The position numbers and the translations under genes were made by a program. A DNA stretch of 64,000 bases from JBCFAY01 sp038562375 (GTDB taxonomy: Bacteria; Bacillota; Clostridia; Christensenellales; CAG-138), in contig JBCFAY010000007.1 in assembly GCA_038562375.1 (NCBI GenBank), forward strand, positions 1-64,000. The letters are read 5' to 3'. Each line of letters opens with the position of its first letter. The first letter of the stretch is position 1. Shown here in pieces: positions 41,631 through 50,817 of the stretch. The notes beneath the pieces were generated by a model, which was given only the letters and a program-made list of their open reading frames with translations, ran no database searches and had not been told where the DNA came from.

Positions 41631-42704
41631 TTATACGAACGGCAGCAGGCAGATCAGGCAGAGGAACGCGGTAACGATCATGTACATCGACACGATCTTG
41701 GTCTCCGCCATGCCCAGAAGCTCAAAGTGATGGTGCAGCGGCGCCATTTTGAACACGCGCTTTTTGCGCAGCTTATAGGAGCCGACCTGCAAAACGACCG
41801 ATACGGCGGACGCGACGAAGCATGCGCCCATGATCGGCAAGAGAAGCAGCGCGCGGCTCAGGATCGCCATCATCGCGATCGCGCCCCCGAGCGCCATGGA
41901 GCCGGTATCGCCCATGAACACGCGGGCCGGGTAGGAATTTGAGCGCAAGAATCCGAGGCATGCGCCCGCGACCGCGCCGGAGAACACCGACATGCCCGAG
42001 AGGCTCGCGCCGTAGAGCACCTGGCCGGACTGGGCGGCGGCCTGGGAGAGTATGAGGAAAACCACCGACATCGTCAGCGCGTAGATCATGCTTACGCCCG
42101 AGGCAAGTCCATCCAAGCCGTCGGTGAGGTTGACGGCGTTGGTGATGCTGATGACGACGAACATCACGAACGGGATATAGAACGCCCCCAGATCCCATTC
42201 GATACCGAGGAAGGGCAGATAGATCGTGCTGCCGATCAGCGGATGGTTCTTGGCGTAAATGCCGAGGATTAAAGCGATGCCGAACTGCGCGATGATCTTC
42301 TGGTACGCCTTGAGGCCCAGCGAGCGCTTGCGGCGGACCTTGATAAAATCGTCAAGGAAGCCGACGAGGCTGTAGGCGAACGTCACCAAAAGCGCGGGGA
42401 GCGCAAACTCCATCATGCCGCCGATGCCCTGATCCCCGATCTCAAGGAGCGTGATGTCAACGTTGAGGATGTGCGCGATATCCGAACCGGCGTTTAAACA
42501 CACCGCAAGCGTGCCCACCAGTATAGAGCAGAGTATGATGATGCCGCCGATCGTCGGGGTGCCGTTCTTCACAAGGTGCGACTGCGGGCCGTCGTCCCGC
42601 TCGGTTTGTCCGAACTTGAGGCGTCTTAGCATCGGTATAACGAGCGGGGCGAGCAAAACGCTCACCAGCGCGCTGATTAGTACCGCCAGTATCATTTGCT
42701 GCAT
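41631..42704 (-). CDS. mraY: Phospho-N-acetylmuramoyl-pentapeptide-transferase
   Basis: MraY makes lipid I by moving phospho-MurNAc-pentapeptide to undecaprenyl phosphate. The 357-residue protein has about ten helices and family motifs SHLVKNGTPTIGGIIIL, the aspartates in YSLVGFLDDFIKVRR, NAVNLTDGLDGLASG and MGDTGSMALGGAIA, and HHHFELLG near the end. In most clusters murF lies between murE and mraY; here it does not. Confidence 0.97.
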   Translation of the reverse strand: MQQMILAVLISALVSVLLAPLVIPMLRRLKFGQTERDDGPQSHLVKNGTPTIGGIIILCSILVGTLAVCLNAGSDIAHILNVDITLLEIGDQGIGGMMEFALPALLVTFAYSLVGFLDDFIKVRRKRSLGLKAYQKIIAQFGIALILGIYAKNHPLIGSTIYLPFLGIEWDLGAFYIPFVMFVVISITNAVNLTDGLDGLASGVSMIYALTMSVVFLILSQAAAQSGQVLYGASLSGMSVFSGAVAGACLGFLRSNSYPARVFMGDTGSMALGGAIAMMAILSRALLLLPIMGACFVASAVSVVLQVGSYKLRKKRVFKMAPLHHHFELLGMAETKIVSMYMIVTAFLCLICLLPFV

Positions 42705-42809
42705 GATCTCCTCCGTATCGACTCGCCGGCATGGCTTCCCCCGGGAGCGCCGGCGCTGTTTGAACGCATCGTAATTTTGCGGCGGGCCGAATGCCGCGCC
42801 GCCGTCCGA

Positions 42810-44252
42810 TTAAAGCGGCATCTCGTCAAGGAGCTGCGCCGTGATTTCCTTCTCGTCGAAATGGTGCTTCATGCCGTTGATCTCCTGGTAGCTTTCATGC
42901 CCCTTGCCGGCAAGGATCACCACATCGTCTTCGCGCGCGTGAGAGAGCGCGTAGCGGATCGCCTCGAGGCGGTTCTCAATGATAATATACTCGCAGCCGG
43001 ACTTCTTCACACCTTCTTCGATCGAGCGAAGTATGGCGAACGGGTCCTCCGTGCGCGGGTTGTCGCTCGTCACCACGAGGTAATCCGAGTATCTTCCCGC
43101 CACCTCGCCCATGATCGGGCGCTTCGCGCGGTCGCGGTCGCCGCCGCATCCGAAAAGCGTGATGATCCGTCCCTTTGCAAAGCCGCGTACGGTCTTTAGG
43201 ATGTTCTCGAGCGCGTCCGGCGTGTGCGCGTAGTCGAGCAGAACGCTGAACGGCCGCCCACCCGTGGGCAGCGGCTCAAGCCGCCCGGGAACGCTGCTCA
43301 TATCCTCGAGGCCGCTCTTGATGGCCTCCATCGGATAGCCGAGCATCAGCGCGACGCCGACCGCGCCGATGGCGTTAAACACGCTGAAGAGCCCCGGGAT
43401 CGGGATGTGCATCCTCGTGACCCCGCCCGGCGTGTTCAGGTCGAACTGAACGCCGCGCGTCGTGATATCGATCTCCGTCGCGGTGATATCGGCCTTTTCG
43501 CGGACGCCGAACGTCATGATCGGGAGCGTCAGCCCCTCCATCAGTTCCTTGCTGTGGGGATCGTCCGCGTTGATGACCGCGCCGTTGCTCTGATAGAACA
43601 GCTGTTTTTTGGCGTTAAGATAGTTTTCCAGGGTTTTGTGATAGTCCATATGATCCTGCGTCAGGTTCGTAAACTCCGCGACGTCGAACGTCACGCCGTA
43701 GACCCTGCGCTGATCGAGCGAATGGGAGGAAACCTCCATCATCACGACCTGCACGCCCTCGTCGCACATCTGGCGCAGAATCTTGTGCAGATCCACGCTT
43801 TCGGGCGTCGTGCGGTCGGTTTCGAGCACGCGGTCGCCGATCATGTTGCGGATGGTTCCGATCAATCCCACCTTGTGGCCTGCGTGCTCGGCGATGTATT
43901 TTAGCATATAGGTGGTCGTCGTCTTCCCGTTGGTGCCGGTGATGCCGACCATAATGAGCTTTTTGGCCGGATGCCCGTAATATTGCGCCGCCATCAGCGC
44001 CATCGCCGCGCGGGTATCCTTTACGATCACCTGCGGAATGGGAACGTCCAGCTTTCTCTGCACCAAAAGCGCCTTCGCGCCGGACTCGATCGCCTGGGAC
44101 GCGTACGCGTGCCCGTCCGAAAACGTGCCGACGATGCAGCAGAACAAATCGCCCGGTTGTACCTTCCTGGAATCGTATTCAATTTCCGATATATCCACAT
44201 CGTCTCCGATGCGTTCATGCTCCACATCCACCAACAAATGGGACAACAGCAT
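42810..44252 (-). CDS. murE: UDP-MurNAc-L-Ala-D-Glu--meso-diaminopimelate ligase
   Basis: MurE adds the third residue of the stem peptide. The 480-residue protein has GITGTNGKTTTTYMLKYIAE, the lysine region and TSDNPRTEDPFAIL. DNPR is the meso-diaminopimelate-type substrate motif, so the cell wall is probably m-DAP type. The ATG at 44252 follows GGAGG by 8 bp; two earlier ATGs lie before it. It sits between ftsI/spoVD and mraY. Confidence 0.95.
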   Translation of the reverse strand: MLLSHLLVDVEHERIGDDVDISEIEYDSRKVQPGDLFCCIVGTFSDGHAYASQAIESGAKALLVQRKLDVPIPQVIVKDTRAAMALMAAQYYGHPAKKLIMVGITGTNGKTTTTYMLKYIAEHAGHKVGLIGTIRNMIGDRVLETDRTTPESVDLHKILRQMCDEGVQVVMMEVSSHSLDQRRVYGVTFDVAEFTNLTQDHMDYHKTLENYLNAKKQLFYQSNGAVINADDPHSKELMEGLTLPIMTFGVREKADITATEIDITTRGVQFDLNTPGGVTRMHIPIPGLFSVFNAIGAVGVALMLGYPMEAIKSGLEDMSSVPGRLEPLPTGGRPFSVLLDYAHTPDALENILKTVRGFAKGRIITLFGCGGDRDRAKRPIMGEVAGRYSDYLVVTSDNPRTEDPFAILRSIEEGVKKSGCEYIIIENRLEAIRYALSHAREDDVVILAGKGHESYQEINGMKHHFDEKEITAQLLDEMPL

Positions 44253-44324
44253 TATTTCTTCCTCCAGCTCCAGCATCACATAAGCGTATTGCTAGATTAT
44301 ATCATAAATGCGCATCCGGTTCCA

Positions 44325-46439
44325 TTAAAAGTCTATGTCCGAAAACTCGACGAAAACCGAGCTCCCCTCCTCCACCTTCGCGCCTGCGGAAGGCTTCTGC
44401 AGGATGGCTTTTCCGGTCTGATCCGGCGGATCGATCTCGATCTTAAGCCCGAGCTCCGCGAGCTTATCGTACGCTTCCAGCCGCGTGCAGCCGGAAAGAT
44501 CCGGCACCGTCACCAGCGTCGATTCCGTATCCTCGGGCTCTTCGGCCCTGGTCTCCAATGTATACAGGAGCACATCCGTGCCCTTGACTACCCACTCTCC
44601 GGCGCGCGGGATCTGATCCGTCACATCGTCGTAAGCCTGACTCACCGCCGACAGCCCTTTCCCCCGGAGGGCTGTCGTCGCCTCCGCGACGCTCATGCCC
44701 GTGACGTCGGGCACCTGCACCTGCTCCTCCGTCGTTTCGGGCAGATAGCCGTAATGGCGCAGCGTTTCCTCCATCACCTGCTTGACGAACGGCGCCGCCA
44801 CGGTGCTGCCGAATATCGTGCCCACCTTCGGCTCGTCGACGAGTATGAGGCATACGTACTCCGGATCGTCCGCGGGCGCGAACCCGACGAACGAGGCGAT
44901 GAGCTTGCTGCTCGACGCCCCTGTCTCGTCGTATTTTTGGGCCGTACCCGTTTTACCGCCCACGCGGTAGCCCGCGATCTGGGCGTTTCTGCCGCTTCCG
45001 TTCTCGACGACGCTCTCGAGGATCTCTCGAACGCGCGCGGAAGTCTGCTCGCTGATCACCTGCCTGATGACCGTCGGTTCCATATCCTGTATCACGGCGC
45101 CGTTCGGCGAAACGATCTTGTCGACGATATAGGGCTGCATGAGGTTGCCGCCGTTTACCGCGGCCGAGACCGCCGCGGCGAGCTGTATCGGCGTAACCGC
45201 GATGCTCTGCCCGAAGCCGATGCGCGCGAGCGTGTTCTGCGTGATGTATTTCTCGTGCGTGACGATGCCGCCCGATTCGCCCGGAAGGCCGCTGCCCGTG
45301 GTCGTTCCCATGCCGAAAGCGTAGATGTAGTCGTAGAACTTCTCCACGCCCATCTTCTGCGCCATCTGCATAAACGCCACGTTGCAGGAATTCTCCACCG
45401 CCTTGACGAGCGTCTGCGAGCCGTGGCCGCCCGATTTCCAGCAGCGGACCCTCTCCCCATTCACATAATGATAGCCCGGGCAGTAGACGGAGAAATTATC
45501 GTTGATCGCGCCGCTGTCGAGCGCCGCGCTCAATGTGAGGATCTTGAACGTCGATCCGGGCTCATACGCGTCGCTCGCGACACGGTTGCGCACGAGCTCG
45601 CGCAGCAGGTCGAGATCTTCGCGCGGCGGATCGTTCGGGTCATAATCCGGCGCGGTGGCGATCGCTAGGATCTCGCCGGTTTTGCAGTTCATCACGATGC
45701 CCTGCGCGCTCAAAGCGTTGTTGACCTTTAGGGCTTCCTTGAGCGCCTTGATAAGGAACGACTGTATAACGCTGTCGGTGGTGAGCACAAGGTCCGAACC
45801 GTCCTCGGCGTCGATGTATTCCTCCACGCCGTACGCGAGCGGATTGCCGACGCGGTCCGTCTCCACGATCATGCGCCCGTCGGTGCCGGCCAGATATTTG
45901 TTGTACGAGCTTTCGATCCCTTCCTGCCCGATGCCGTCTATCGTCGTAAATCCCAATAGCTGCGAGAACAGGTCCCCCCCGGGATAATAGCGCTTCGTAT
46001 CGAGCGCGGTGACAACGCCCTTGCCGAGCTTGAGCGCAGAAATGGTATCGACGGTCTCGCGCTCGAGCTGCCGCTTGATGACGATCTCCTTTTGCTTTTT
46101 GTTGGTGATTTTCTCGAGCAGAGTATCCTTATTCATGCCGAGCACCTTGGAGAGCTCGGTCGCGACGCGCTCCGGATTCTCGATCTGGTTTGGCCAGACC
46201 AAAAGCTTATACGCGGTCCCGCTCTGCGCGAGAACGGTTCCGTCGCGGTCGAGGATCCTGCCGCGCTCGGCGGTCAGCGAGGTATCCTTTGTCCACTGAT
46301 TCAGCGCCTTTTGCTGCAGCTCGTCGCTCCAAATGACCTGAATATAAAAGAGCCTGACCACCAGCGCCAGCATCACGACAGCGATGATTATCAGAACCCA
46401 ATACAGACGACGTTTTCCGGTCAGCCCGGTCTGTGCCAT
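44325..46439 (-). CDS. Class B penicillin-binding protein (FtsI/SpoVD) with two PASTA domains
   Basis: This transpeptidase crosslinks septal (or cortex) peptidoglycan. The 704-residue protein has one membrane helix (12-32), a dimerisation/pedestal domain, and a transpeptidase domain with Ser296 in STFK, SCN (351-353) and KTG (496-498), followed by PASTA domains at about 572-637 and 642-704. The last gene-neighbour pattern fits both vegetative FtsI/PBP2B and sporulation SpoVD, which are paralogues in Bacillus; only one copy is present here. Confidence 0.93.
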   Translation of the reverse strand: MAQTGLTGKRRLYWVLIIIAVVMLALVVRLFYIQVIWSDELQQKALNQWTKDTSLTAERGRILDRDGTVLAQSGTAYKLLVWPNQIENPERVATELSKVLGMNKDTLLEKITNKKQKEIVIKRQLERETVDTISALKLGKGVVTALDTKRYYPGGDLFSQLLGFTTIDGIGQEGIESSYNKYLAGTDGRMIVETDRVGNPLAYGVEEYIDAEDGSDLVLTTDSVIQSFLIKALKEALKVNNALSAQGIVMNCKTGEILAIATAPDYDPNDPPREDLDLLRELVRNRVASDAYEPGSTFKILTLSAALDSGAINDNFSVYCPGYHYVNGERVRCWKSGGHGSQTLVKAVENSCNVAFMQMAQKMGVEKFYDYIYAFGMGTTTGSGLPGESGGIVTHEKYITQNTLARIGFGQSIAVTPIQLAAAVSAAVNGGNLMQPYIVDKIVSPNGAVIQDMEPTVIRQVISEQTSARVREILESVVENGSGRNAQIAGYRVGGKTGTAQKYDETGASSSKLIASFVGFAPADDPEYVCLILVDEPKVGTIFGSTVAAPFVKQVMEETLRHYGYLPETTEEQVQVPDVTGMSVAEATTALRGKGLSAVSQAYDDVTDQIPRAGEWVVKGTDVLLYTLETRAEEPEDTESTLVTVPDLSGCTRLEAYDKLAELGLKIEIDPPDQTGKAILQKPSAGAKVEEGSSVFVEFSDIDF

Positions 46440-46465
46440 GACGGATTCACTCCCAGCGCAGCGAG

Positions 46466-47050
46466 TTATATCGGCAGGTCGGGACTCTCGGGATCCTGCG
46501 CGGGATCCGTGTCCTCGGTATCGTCGGGATCTTCCGCGGTCTTCGCCTCGTCGACCCTCCCCTGAAATTCGGACGGTGTCAGCTCCCCGGGCTTTACGAT
46601 CTGATCCGCGCTCGGATAATTCATGCCCGATTCCTTTGCCGCCGCATCGGCCTCCTGGATTGTCATTGCGAACTCCAGCGCGACGTTGAGCGTCTCGATG
46701 TTTCGATCCTGCTCGGCGATCTGCGATTTGAGATCGTTGACGACGCTGTACTCGTCTGAAATGCGCGCATATCGGGCGAGCACGAGCAAAAGCGCCGCCG
46801 AAACGCCCATGATGCCGAATATCATCGCGGCCTTCCTAAGCGGCGAGATCGCGCTCTGCGCATCCGGCCGCACGCGGTAGCCCGGGGTGCGCTCCGGCTG
46901 GCGAGGCCGCGGCTGGGGCGCCGGAGCGGGCCGCCGCGCCGGGCGCGAGGGTTCATACGCCGGCTGAGCGGCCGTAGCCGCCGTGCTCGTATAGGCGTAT
47001 CCCGACGGCGCGTAATAGTCCTTGTTTGCCTGCCCTGCTGCTACTGCCAT
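46466..47050 (-). CDS. FtsL-like cell division protein
   Basis: The 194-residue protein sits where ftsL normally lies, between rsmH and ftsI. It has a Pro/Arg/Ala-rich disordered N-terminus (about 75 residues), one membrane helix (about 76-95, AAMIFGIMGVSAALLLVL), a short coiled coil (VNDLKSQIAEQDRNIETLNVALE) and an acidic Asp/Glu/Pro tail. Size, topology and position identify it; sequence alone would not. The ATG at 47050 follows GGGTGG by 9 bp. Confidence 0.8.
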   Translation of the reverse strand: MAVAAGQANKDYYAPSGYAYTSTAATAAQPAYEPSRPARRPAPAPQPRPRQPERTPGYRVRPDAQSAISPLRKAAMIFGIMGVSAALLLVLARYARISDEYSVVNDLKSQIAEQDRNIETLNVALEFAMTIQEADAAAKESGMNYPSADQIVKPGELTPSEFQGRVDEAKTAEDPDDTEDTDPAQDPESPDLPI

Positions 47051-47080
47051 ACTATTCATCCACCCTTAAGCTTAGTACGC

Positions 47081-48022
47081 TTACCGCTTCCGTATCGCCC
47101 GCAGCTTCGCGCTGCGCGCCCGCTGGTTCTCCTCAAGTTCCCTTTCATCCGCGACGAGAGGCTTTTTGGTGAGCACCAAAGCGGTACTCTTTCTGCCGCA
47201 GGTGCACATCGGAGCGCGCGGATCGCAGATGCACGGGGATTCAAAGTTCCGAAACGCCTGCTTGACGATCCTGTCCTCGAGCGAATGGAAGGTGATCACA
47301 GCGAGGCGTCCGCCCGGCGCGAGCAGATCGTGCGCGTCCCGGAGCGCCGCCTCGAGCCCCGCAAGCTCGCCGTTTACCTCGATGCGCAGCGCCTGGAACG
47401 TCCTTCGCGCGGGATGAGGCCCTTCGCGCCGGTTCGCCGCCGGTATCGCTTCCTTGATAATCTCGGCGAGTTCACTCGTCGTTTGGATCGGCGCTTTTTC
47501 TCGCTGCCTTACGATCCTCGAGGCGATCCTCGACGCGAACCTCTCCTCGCCGTATTCGCGGATGACCCGAATAAGCTCCTCAAACGGGTAGTTGTTGACG
47601 ACCTTGTACGCGTCGAGGCCGGCGTCGGGATCCATGCGCATGTCGAGCGGCGCTTCCTCGTGATAGGAAAACCCGCGCCCGGGAGTGTCGAGCTGGTAGG
47701 AGGATACGCCAAGGTCAAAGAGTATCCCGTTCACGGACACAATGCCCATTGAAGATAAGATCGAGCGGCAGTCGAAGAAATTGCCGCGCACCGCCGTAAA
47801 CTTTTCCCCGAAGCCTTCGAGCCGCTTTGTTGCCGCCTCAATCGCAGCCGGGTCGCGGTCGATCCCTATGAGCCTCGAGCCGGGGCTTAAACGCTCGAGC
47901 ACCGCCTCCGCGTGCCCGCCGCCGCCGAGCGTGCCGTCTACGAACACGCCGCCGCGCTCGGGCGCGAGCAGTTCGAGAACCTTATCGAGCAAAACCGGGG
48001 TATGCGCGAACCCGCCGCTCAT
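47081..48022 (-). CDS. rsmH: 16S rRNA (cytosine1402-N4)-methyltransferase RsmH
   Basis: RsmH (MraW) methylates N4 of C1402 in 16S rRNA. The 313-residue protein has the SAM-binding start DGTLGGGGHAEAVLE (about 29-43), GILFDLGVSSYQLD, RGFSYHEEAPLDMRMD and ITFHSLEDRIVKQAF. The C-terminal part holds four cysteines (CICDPRAPMCTCGRK). It overlaps mraZ as ATGA. Confidence 0.97.
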   Translation of the reverse strand: MSGGFAHTPVLLDKVLELLAPERGGVFVDGTLGGGGHAEAVLERLSPGSRLIGIDRDPAAIEAATKRLEGFGEKFTAVRGNFFDCRSILSSMGIVSVNGILFDLGVSSYQLDTPGRGFSYHEEAPLDMRMDPDAGLDAYKVVNNYPFEELIRVIREYGEERFASRIASRIVRQREKAPIQTTSELAEIIKEAIPAANRREGPHPARRTFQALRIEVNGELAGLEAALRDAHDLLAPGGRLAVITFHSLEDRIVKQAFRNFESPCICDPRAPMCTCGRKSTALVLTKKPLVADERELEENQRARSAKLRAIRKR

Positions 48023-48465
48023 ACGCCGATGCTCGCGAGCTTTTCCAGCTTGGCGTCATAATGCTCGGAGATCCTCGCGTTATGCTTCTCCCATGCGTCG
48101 CTCGCCCAGATTTCAATGCGCGTGTCGACGCCGATCAGCGTCGCCTCCGCCGTGAGTCCGGCGTACTCGCGCAAGGGGTTCGAGATCAGGATGCGGCCCT
48201 GCTTGTCCAGCTCGCAGTCGCACGCGTTCGCAAACATCACGCGGCGCACATCCTGGAGGCTCACGTCCGCTTCGGGCAGCGAGGAAAGGCGGCCTGCGAA
48301 ATCCGCCCACGCCGCCAAAGACATCGCGAACAGGCATTTGCTTTCGCCGCCGCCGAGCAATCCGCGCGTCACGATGATCGTGTTGCCAAGATCATCGCGC
48401 CATTTGGAGGGAATAAAAATGCGACCTTTTGTATCCACATTGTGCACGCAGGACCCGATCAGCAT
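48019..48465 (-). CDS. mraZ: Transcriptional regulator MraZ
   Basis: MraZ is a ring-forming DNA-binding protein that controls its own division cluster. The 148-residue protein has two SpoVT/AbrB-like repeats (NVDTKGRIFIPSKWRDDLG and ELDKQGRILISNPLREYAG). The ATG at 48465 follows AGGGGG by 8 bp; the ATG at 48603 lies in non-coding leader upstream of the promoter. It opens the operon mraZ-rsmH-ftsL-ftsI-murE-mraY-murD-ftsW-murA-divIB-ftsZ. Confidence 0.96.
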   Translation of the reverse strand: MLIGSCVHNVDTKGRIFIPSKWRDDLGNTIIVTRGLLGGGESKCLFAMSLAAWADFAGRLSSLPEADVSLQDVRRVMFANACDCELDKQGRILISNPLREYAGLTAEATLIGVDTRIEIWASDAWEKHNARISEHYDAKLEKLASIGV

Positions 48466-48520
48466 CTTTTTCGCCCCCTTCCGCATAGAATCGCGCAGCA
48501 TAAAAATTACTTTTGTAATG

Positions 48521-48549
48521 ATTATACCCCACTTCGCTACACTTGTCAC
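48521..48549 (-). promoter_or_regulatory. Promoter and probable MraZ operator of the division cluster
   Basis: Minus strand -35 GTGACA (48544-48549), 17-bp spacer, consensus -10 TATAAT (48521-48526). Two direct AAGTG repeats with 10-bp spacing (48540-48544 and 48530-48534) lie in and next to the spacer. MraZ binds tandem GTG-containing repeats spaced about one helical turn in other bacteria, so autoregulation is likely. Confidence 0.65.
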
Positions 48550-48772
48550 CATTATTATTGATTTTATCCCCAAATTATGGAAAGTTTGTGGATAAACCAC
48601 CACAAATACCCTTTCGGAAGGTCAAATGTGCTTCATTGAAGCCGTATCGGGTTTTGTTTTCGGCCTATCGCGGACGTTTCGGGCATGCGGTTTGTTTGCT
48701 TCGGCGGTATAAAAAAAGGCGAACGGATCAAAGATGCTCCGGCCGGATGCGTATCGCCCCGCGATCGCGCGA

Positions 48773-48797
48773 CAAAAAAGAGGCGGTTGCCCGCCTC
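48773..48797 (-). terminator. Terminator of the phosphoesterase gene
   Basis: Minus strand stem GAGGCGG/CCGCCTC with loop GCAA (48780-48797), followed by six T. The remainder of the 350-bp gap 48466-48815 holds the mraZ leader and promoter, and no gene that I can support. Confidence 0.92.
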
Positions 48798-48815
48798 CGA
48801 TCGTCCGATATCGTA

Positions 48816-49499
48816 TTAGAGTATCCTTTTGGGCTTGAATCCAAGATAATCGCTCGAACAAAGATGGTACTCCACCCCGTCGCGCAATCCTTCAAACGCG
48901 TTTTTGCAGGCGCGCCCGTGCAGATGCCCGTAAACGACGGTCTTTACTTTGAACTCGCGAAACAGTTCCGTAAAGCCCGACGGCTGATGCCTTTCGTTGA
49001 CCGGCGGGAAATGGAGCGCCGCGATGATCGGGACCCCGTCGGGAGCGCTTTGCAGCGACAGCCTTGTGCGCGCCAGTTCGCGTTCGTAGATCGCCTGGTC
49101 GTGCGCGCCAAAGCCCGTGCTGCCGGGGCAGGCCCATCCGCGGGAGCCCGCGAAGCAAACGCCGCCGATGACATGCGAATCGTTCTGCAGCGCGACCATC
49201 GATTTGTGCAGCCGTGCGCGAAGTTTGGAGAGCGAGGTCCACCAATAATCGTGATTGCCGCGGGTGATGATCTTTGTGCCCTTGAGCGCCGCGATGGCGT
49301 CGAGATCCCCCATCGCCGCGTCGAGCTTCATCGCCCAGCTCGTGTCCCCCGGCAGGAGCACGACATCCTCCTCGCCGACGGACTGCTCCCACGCGTCGCG
49401 AATGCGGTCAAAATGACCGTCCCAGTGTCCGCCAAAGACATCCATGGGCTTATCTTCTCCGCCCGGCAAATGGAGATCCCCGATGGCAAACACCTTCAT
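48816..49499 (-). CDS. Calcineurin-like metallophosphoesterase
   Basis: The 227-residue protein has all metallophosphoesterase metal motifs: GDLHLPGG, LLPGDTSWAMKLD, TRGNHDYWW, ALHFPPVNE and YGHLHGRA. Members act on phosphomonoesters, diesters or nucleotides; substrate unknown. It follows the zinc-ribbon gene after 6 bp and is separated from mraZ by a strong terminator. Confidence 0.92.
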   Translation of the reverse strand: MKVFAIGDLHLPGGEDKPMDVFGGHWDGHFDRIRDAWEQSVGEEDVVLLPGDTSWAMKLDAAMGDLDAIAALKGTKIITRGNHDYWWTSLSKLRARLHKSMVALQNDSHVIGGVCFAGSRGWACPGSTGFGAHDQAIYERELARTRLSLQSAPDGVPIIAALHFPPVNERHQPSGFTELFREFKVKTVVYGHLHGRACKNAFEGLRDGVEYHLCSSDYLGFKPKRIL

Positions 49500-49505
49500 A
49501 AAGCC

Positions 49506-49898
49506 TTATTCATCCTCGTCGTCGACGAGCGGTTCCTCATCGTCGATGGAACCGAACTCGCGGTCGATTTCATCGTATTCGCTCTCGGGGATATCCTCCT
49601 GGAGCGAAACGTCGATCTCCTCCATCTCGTCGAGCCCGTCGACGGCGGCCAGTTCGAGATCGTCTCCGTTCTCGGCAGCGTCCGCGAGGCTGTCTAGTTT
49701 CTGCTGGCGCAGGTGCTCCTTAAGGCAGGCCGCGCACAGTTCGCGTCCCCGAACGACCGGATTTTCGCCGCATTCGGGGCAGATGATAAGCTCCTCCGCG
49801 TCCGGCTCATCCCTCATGCCGCGGCGGCAGACGTTGCAGCATTTTTCGTTTTCCTGGATATAATTCAGTTCACAGCGCGGGCACTTGATAAGTCCCAT
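49506..49898 (-). CDS. Zinc-ribbon protein with acidic tail
   Basis: The 130-residue protein has two likely zinc sites in the first 60 residues (CPRC with CCNVC; CPEC with CAAC) and a strongly acidic C-terminal half (EEIDVSLQEDIPESEYDEID and following). It looks like a nucleic-acid- or protein-binding adaptor. I recognise no family. It is joined closely to the phosphoesterase gene. Confidence 0.78.
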   Translation of the reverse strand: MGLIKCPRCELNYIQENEKCCNVCRRGMRDEPDAEELIICPECGENPVVRGRELCAACLKEHLRQQKLDSLADAAENGDDLELAAVDGLDEMEEIDVSLQEDIPESEYDEIDREFGSIDDEEPLVDDEDE

Positions 49899-50030
49899 GA
49901 CGATCCCTCCGGCTATTGATCTGCTGAAGCAACGCCAAATCCCGATGATGTTCCTCCGATGGATTCGTTCGGCGCCGCGCCAAAAGCATCCGCAATTGCT
50001 TCAGGCTTTAATATTATGCGAAAGCGTTTA

Positions 50031-50651
50031 TTACATGTCAAGTGGGTTTTGATGCAAGTTTTTTACATCCTCCACAATATGCCCAATTCTTTGCAGCAGT
50101 TCCTCCCTGCCCTCGTTGTTTTTCGCGGAATATGCGACCGCTGCGGGCGGCGCCCCGAGCTCTTTCGCCCGAAGGTTCGCCTCGTTTTTTCTCTTGGAGC
50201 GCGCGAGCTTATCGGATTTGGTCGCAACGAGCGTAAACGGCACGCCGTAATAGAGGATCCACCGGAACATCTGCCGATCCTCCGCCGTGGGGGAATGGCG
50301 GATATCAAGCAGCAGGAAAAGATGCGTCACCCGTCCCGATCCAAGGTACGCCTCCATCAGCGCGCCCCATTTTTCCTGTTCGCTCTTAGGCGCCCTGGCA
50401 AAGCCGTAACCGGGCAGATCGACGAGATAAAATTCGCCGTTGATGCGAAAATAATTGATCAGGCGGGTCTTTCCTGGCTCCTGCGATGTTCTTGCAAGCT
50501 TAAAATTATTGCACAGGGAATTGATTAGGCTCGATTTGCCGACGTTGGATTTTCCGACCATCGCGATTTCCGCGACGGATTTTGGGGGATACTCGCCCTC
50601 GCGAGCGACGCTCACGATAAACTCGCTTTTCCTGATCGCGAATTCGTCCAT
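50031..50651 (-). CDS. ysxC: Ribosome biogenesis GTPase EngB/YsxC
   Basis: YsxC is a TRAFAC GTPase needed for 50S subunit assembly. The 206-residue protein has G1 GKSNVGKSSLIN (32-43), G3 LPGYG, G4 TKSDKL and G5 YSAKNN. In Bacillus it follows lon; here it stands alone with its own leader. Confidence 0.97.
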   Translation of the reverse strand: MDEFAIRKSEFIVSVAREGEYPPKSVAEIAMVGKSNVGKSSLINSLCNNFKLARTSQEPGKTRLINYFRINGEFYLVDLPGYGFARAPKSEQEKWGALMEAYLGSGRVTHLFLLLDIRHSPTAEDRQMFRWILYYGVPFTLVATKSDKLARSKRKNEANLRAKELGAPPAAVAYSAKNNEGREELLQRIGHIVEDVKNLHQNPLDM

Positions 50652-50730
50652 TGCCGTCCCCTTTCGCTGTTGATCATCCGCTTGTTGTCCATTCTAGCGA
50701 TATCGCTCCATAAGAGCAAGGCCTTTTTAT

Positions 50731-50759
50731 AAATTAAAAAAAGTCTTTTGCGCGCTCAA
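50731..50759 (-). promoter_or_regulatory. Candidate ysxC promoter
   Basis: Minus strand -35 TTGAGC (50754-50759), 17-bp spacer, -10 TAATTT (50731-50736), about 80 bp upstream of ysxC and divergent from spoIIGA. Confidence 0.4.
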
Positions 50760-50817
50760 AAGGATTCCCTAAGGCAGCGCGGGACATCGCGCGCCAAGCC
50801 TGCCCCGGCGGCGCTAA

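Noticed and set aside
43971..45668. Plus-strand open frame of 565 codons opposite murE and the FtsI/SpoVD gene
   Set aside because: Antisense shadow spanning the ends of two well-supported genes.
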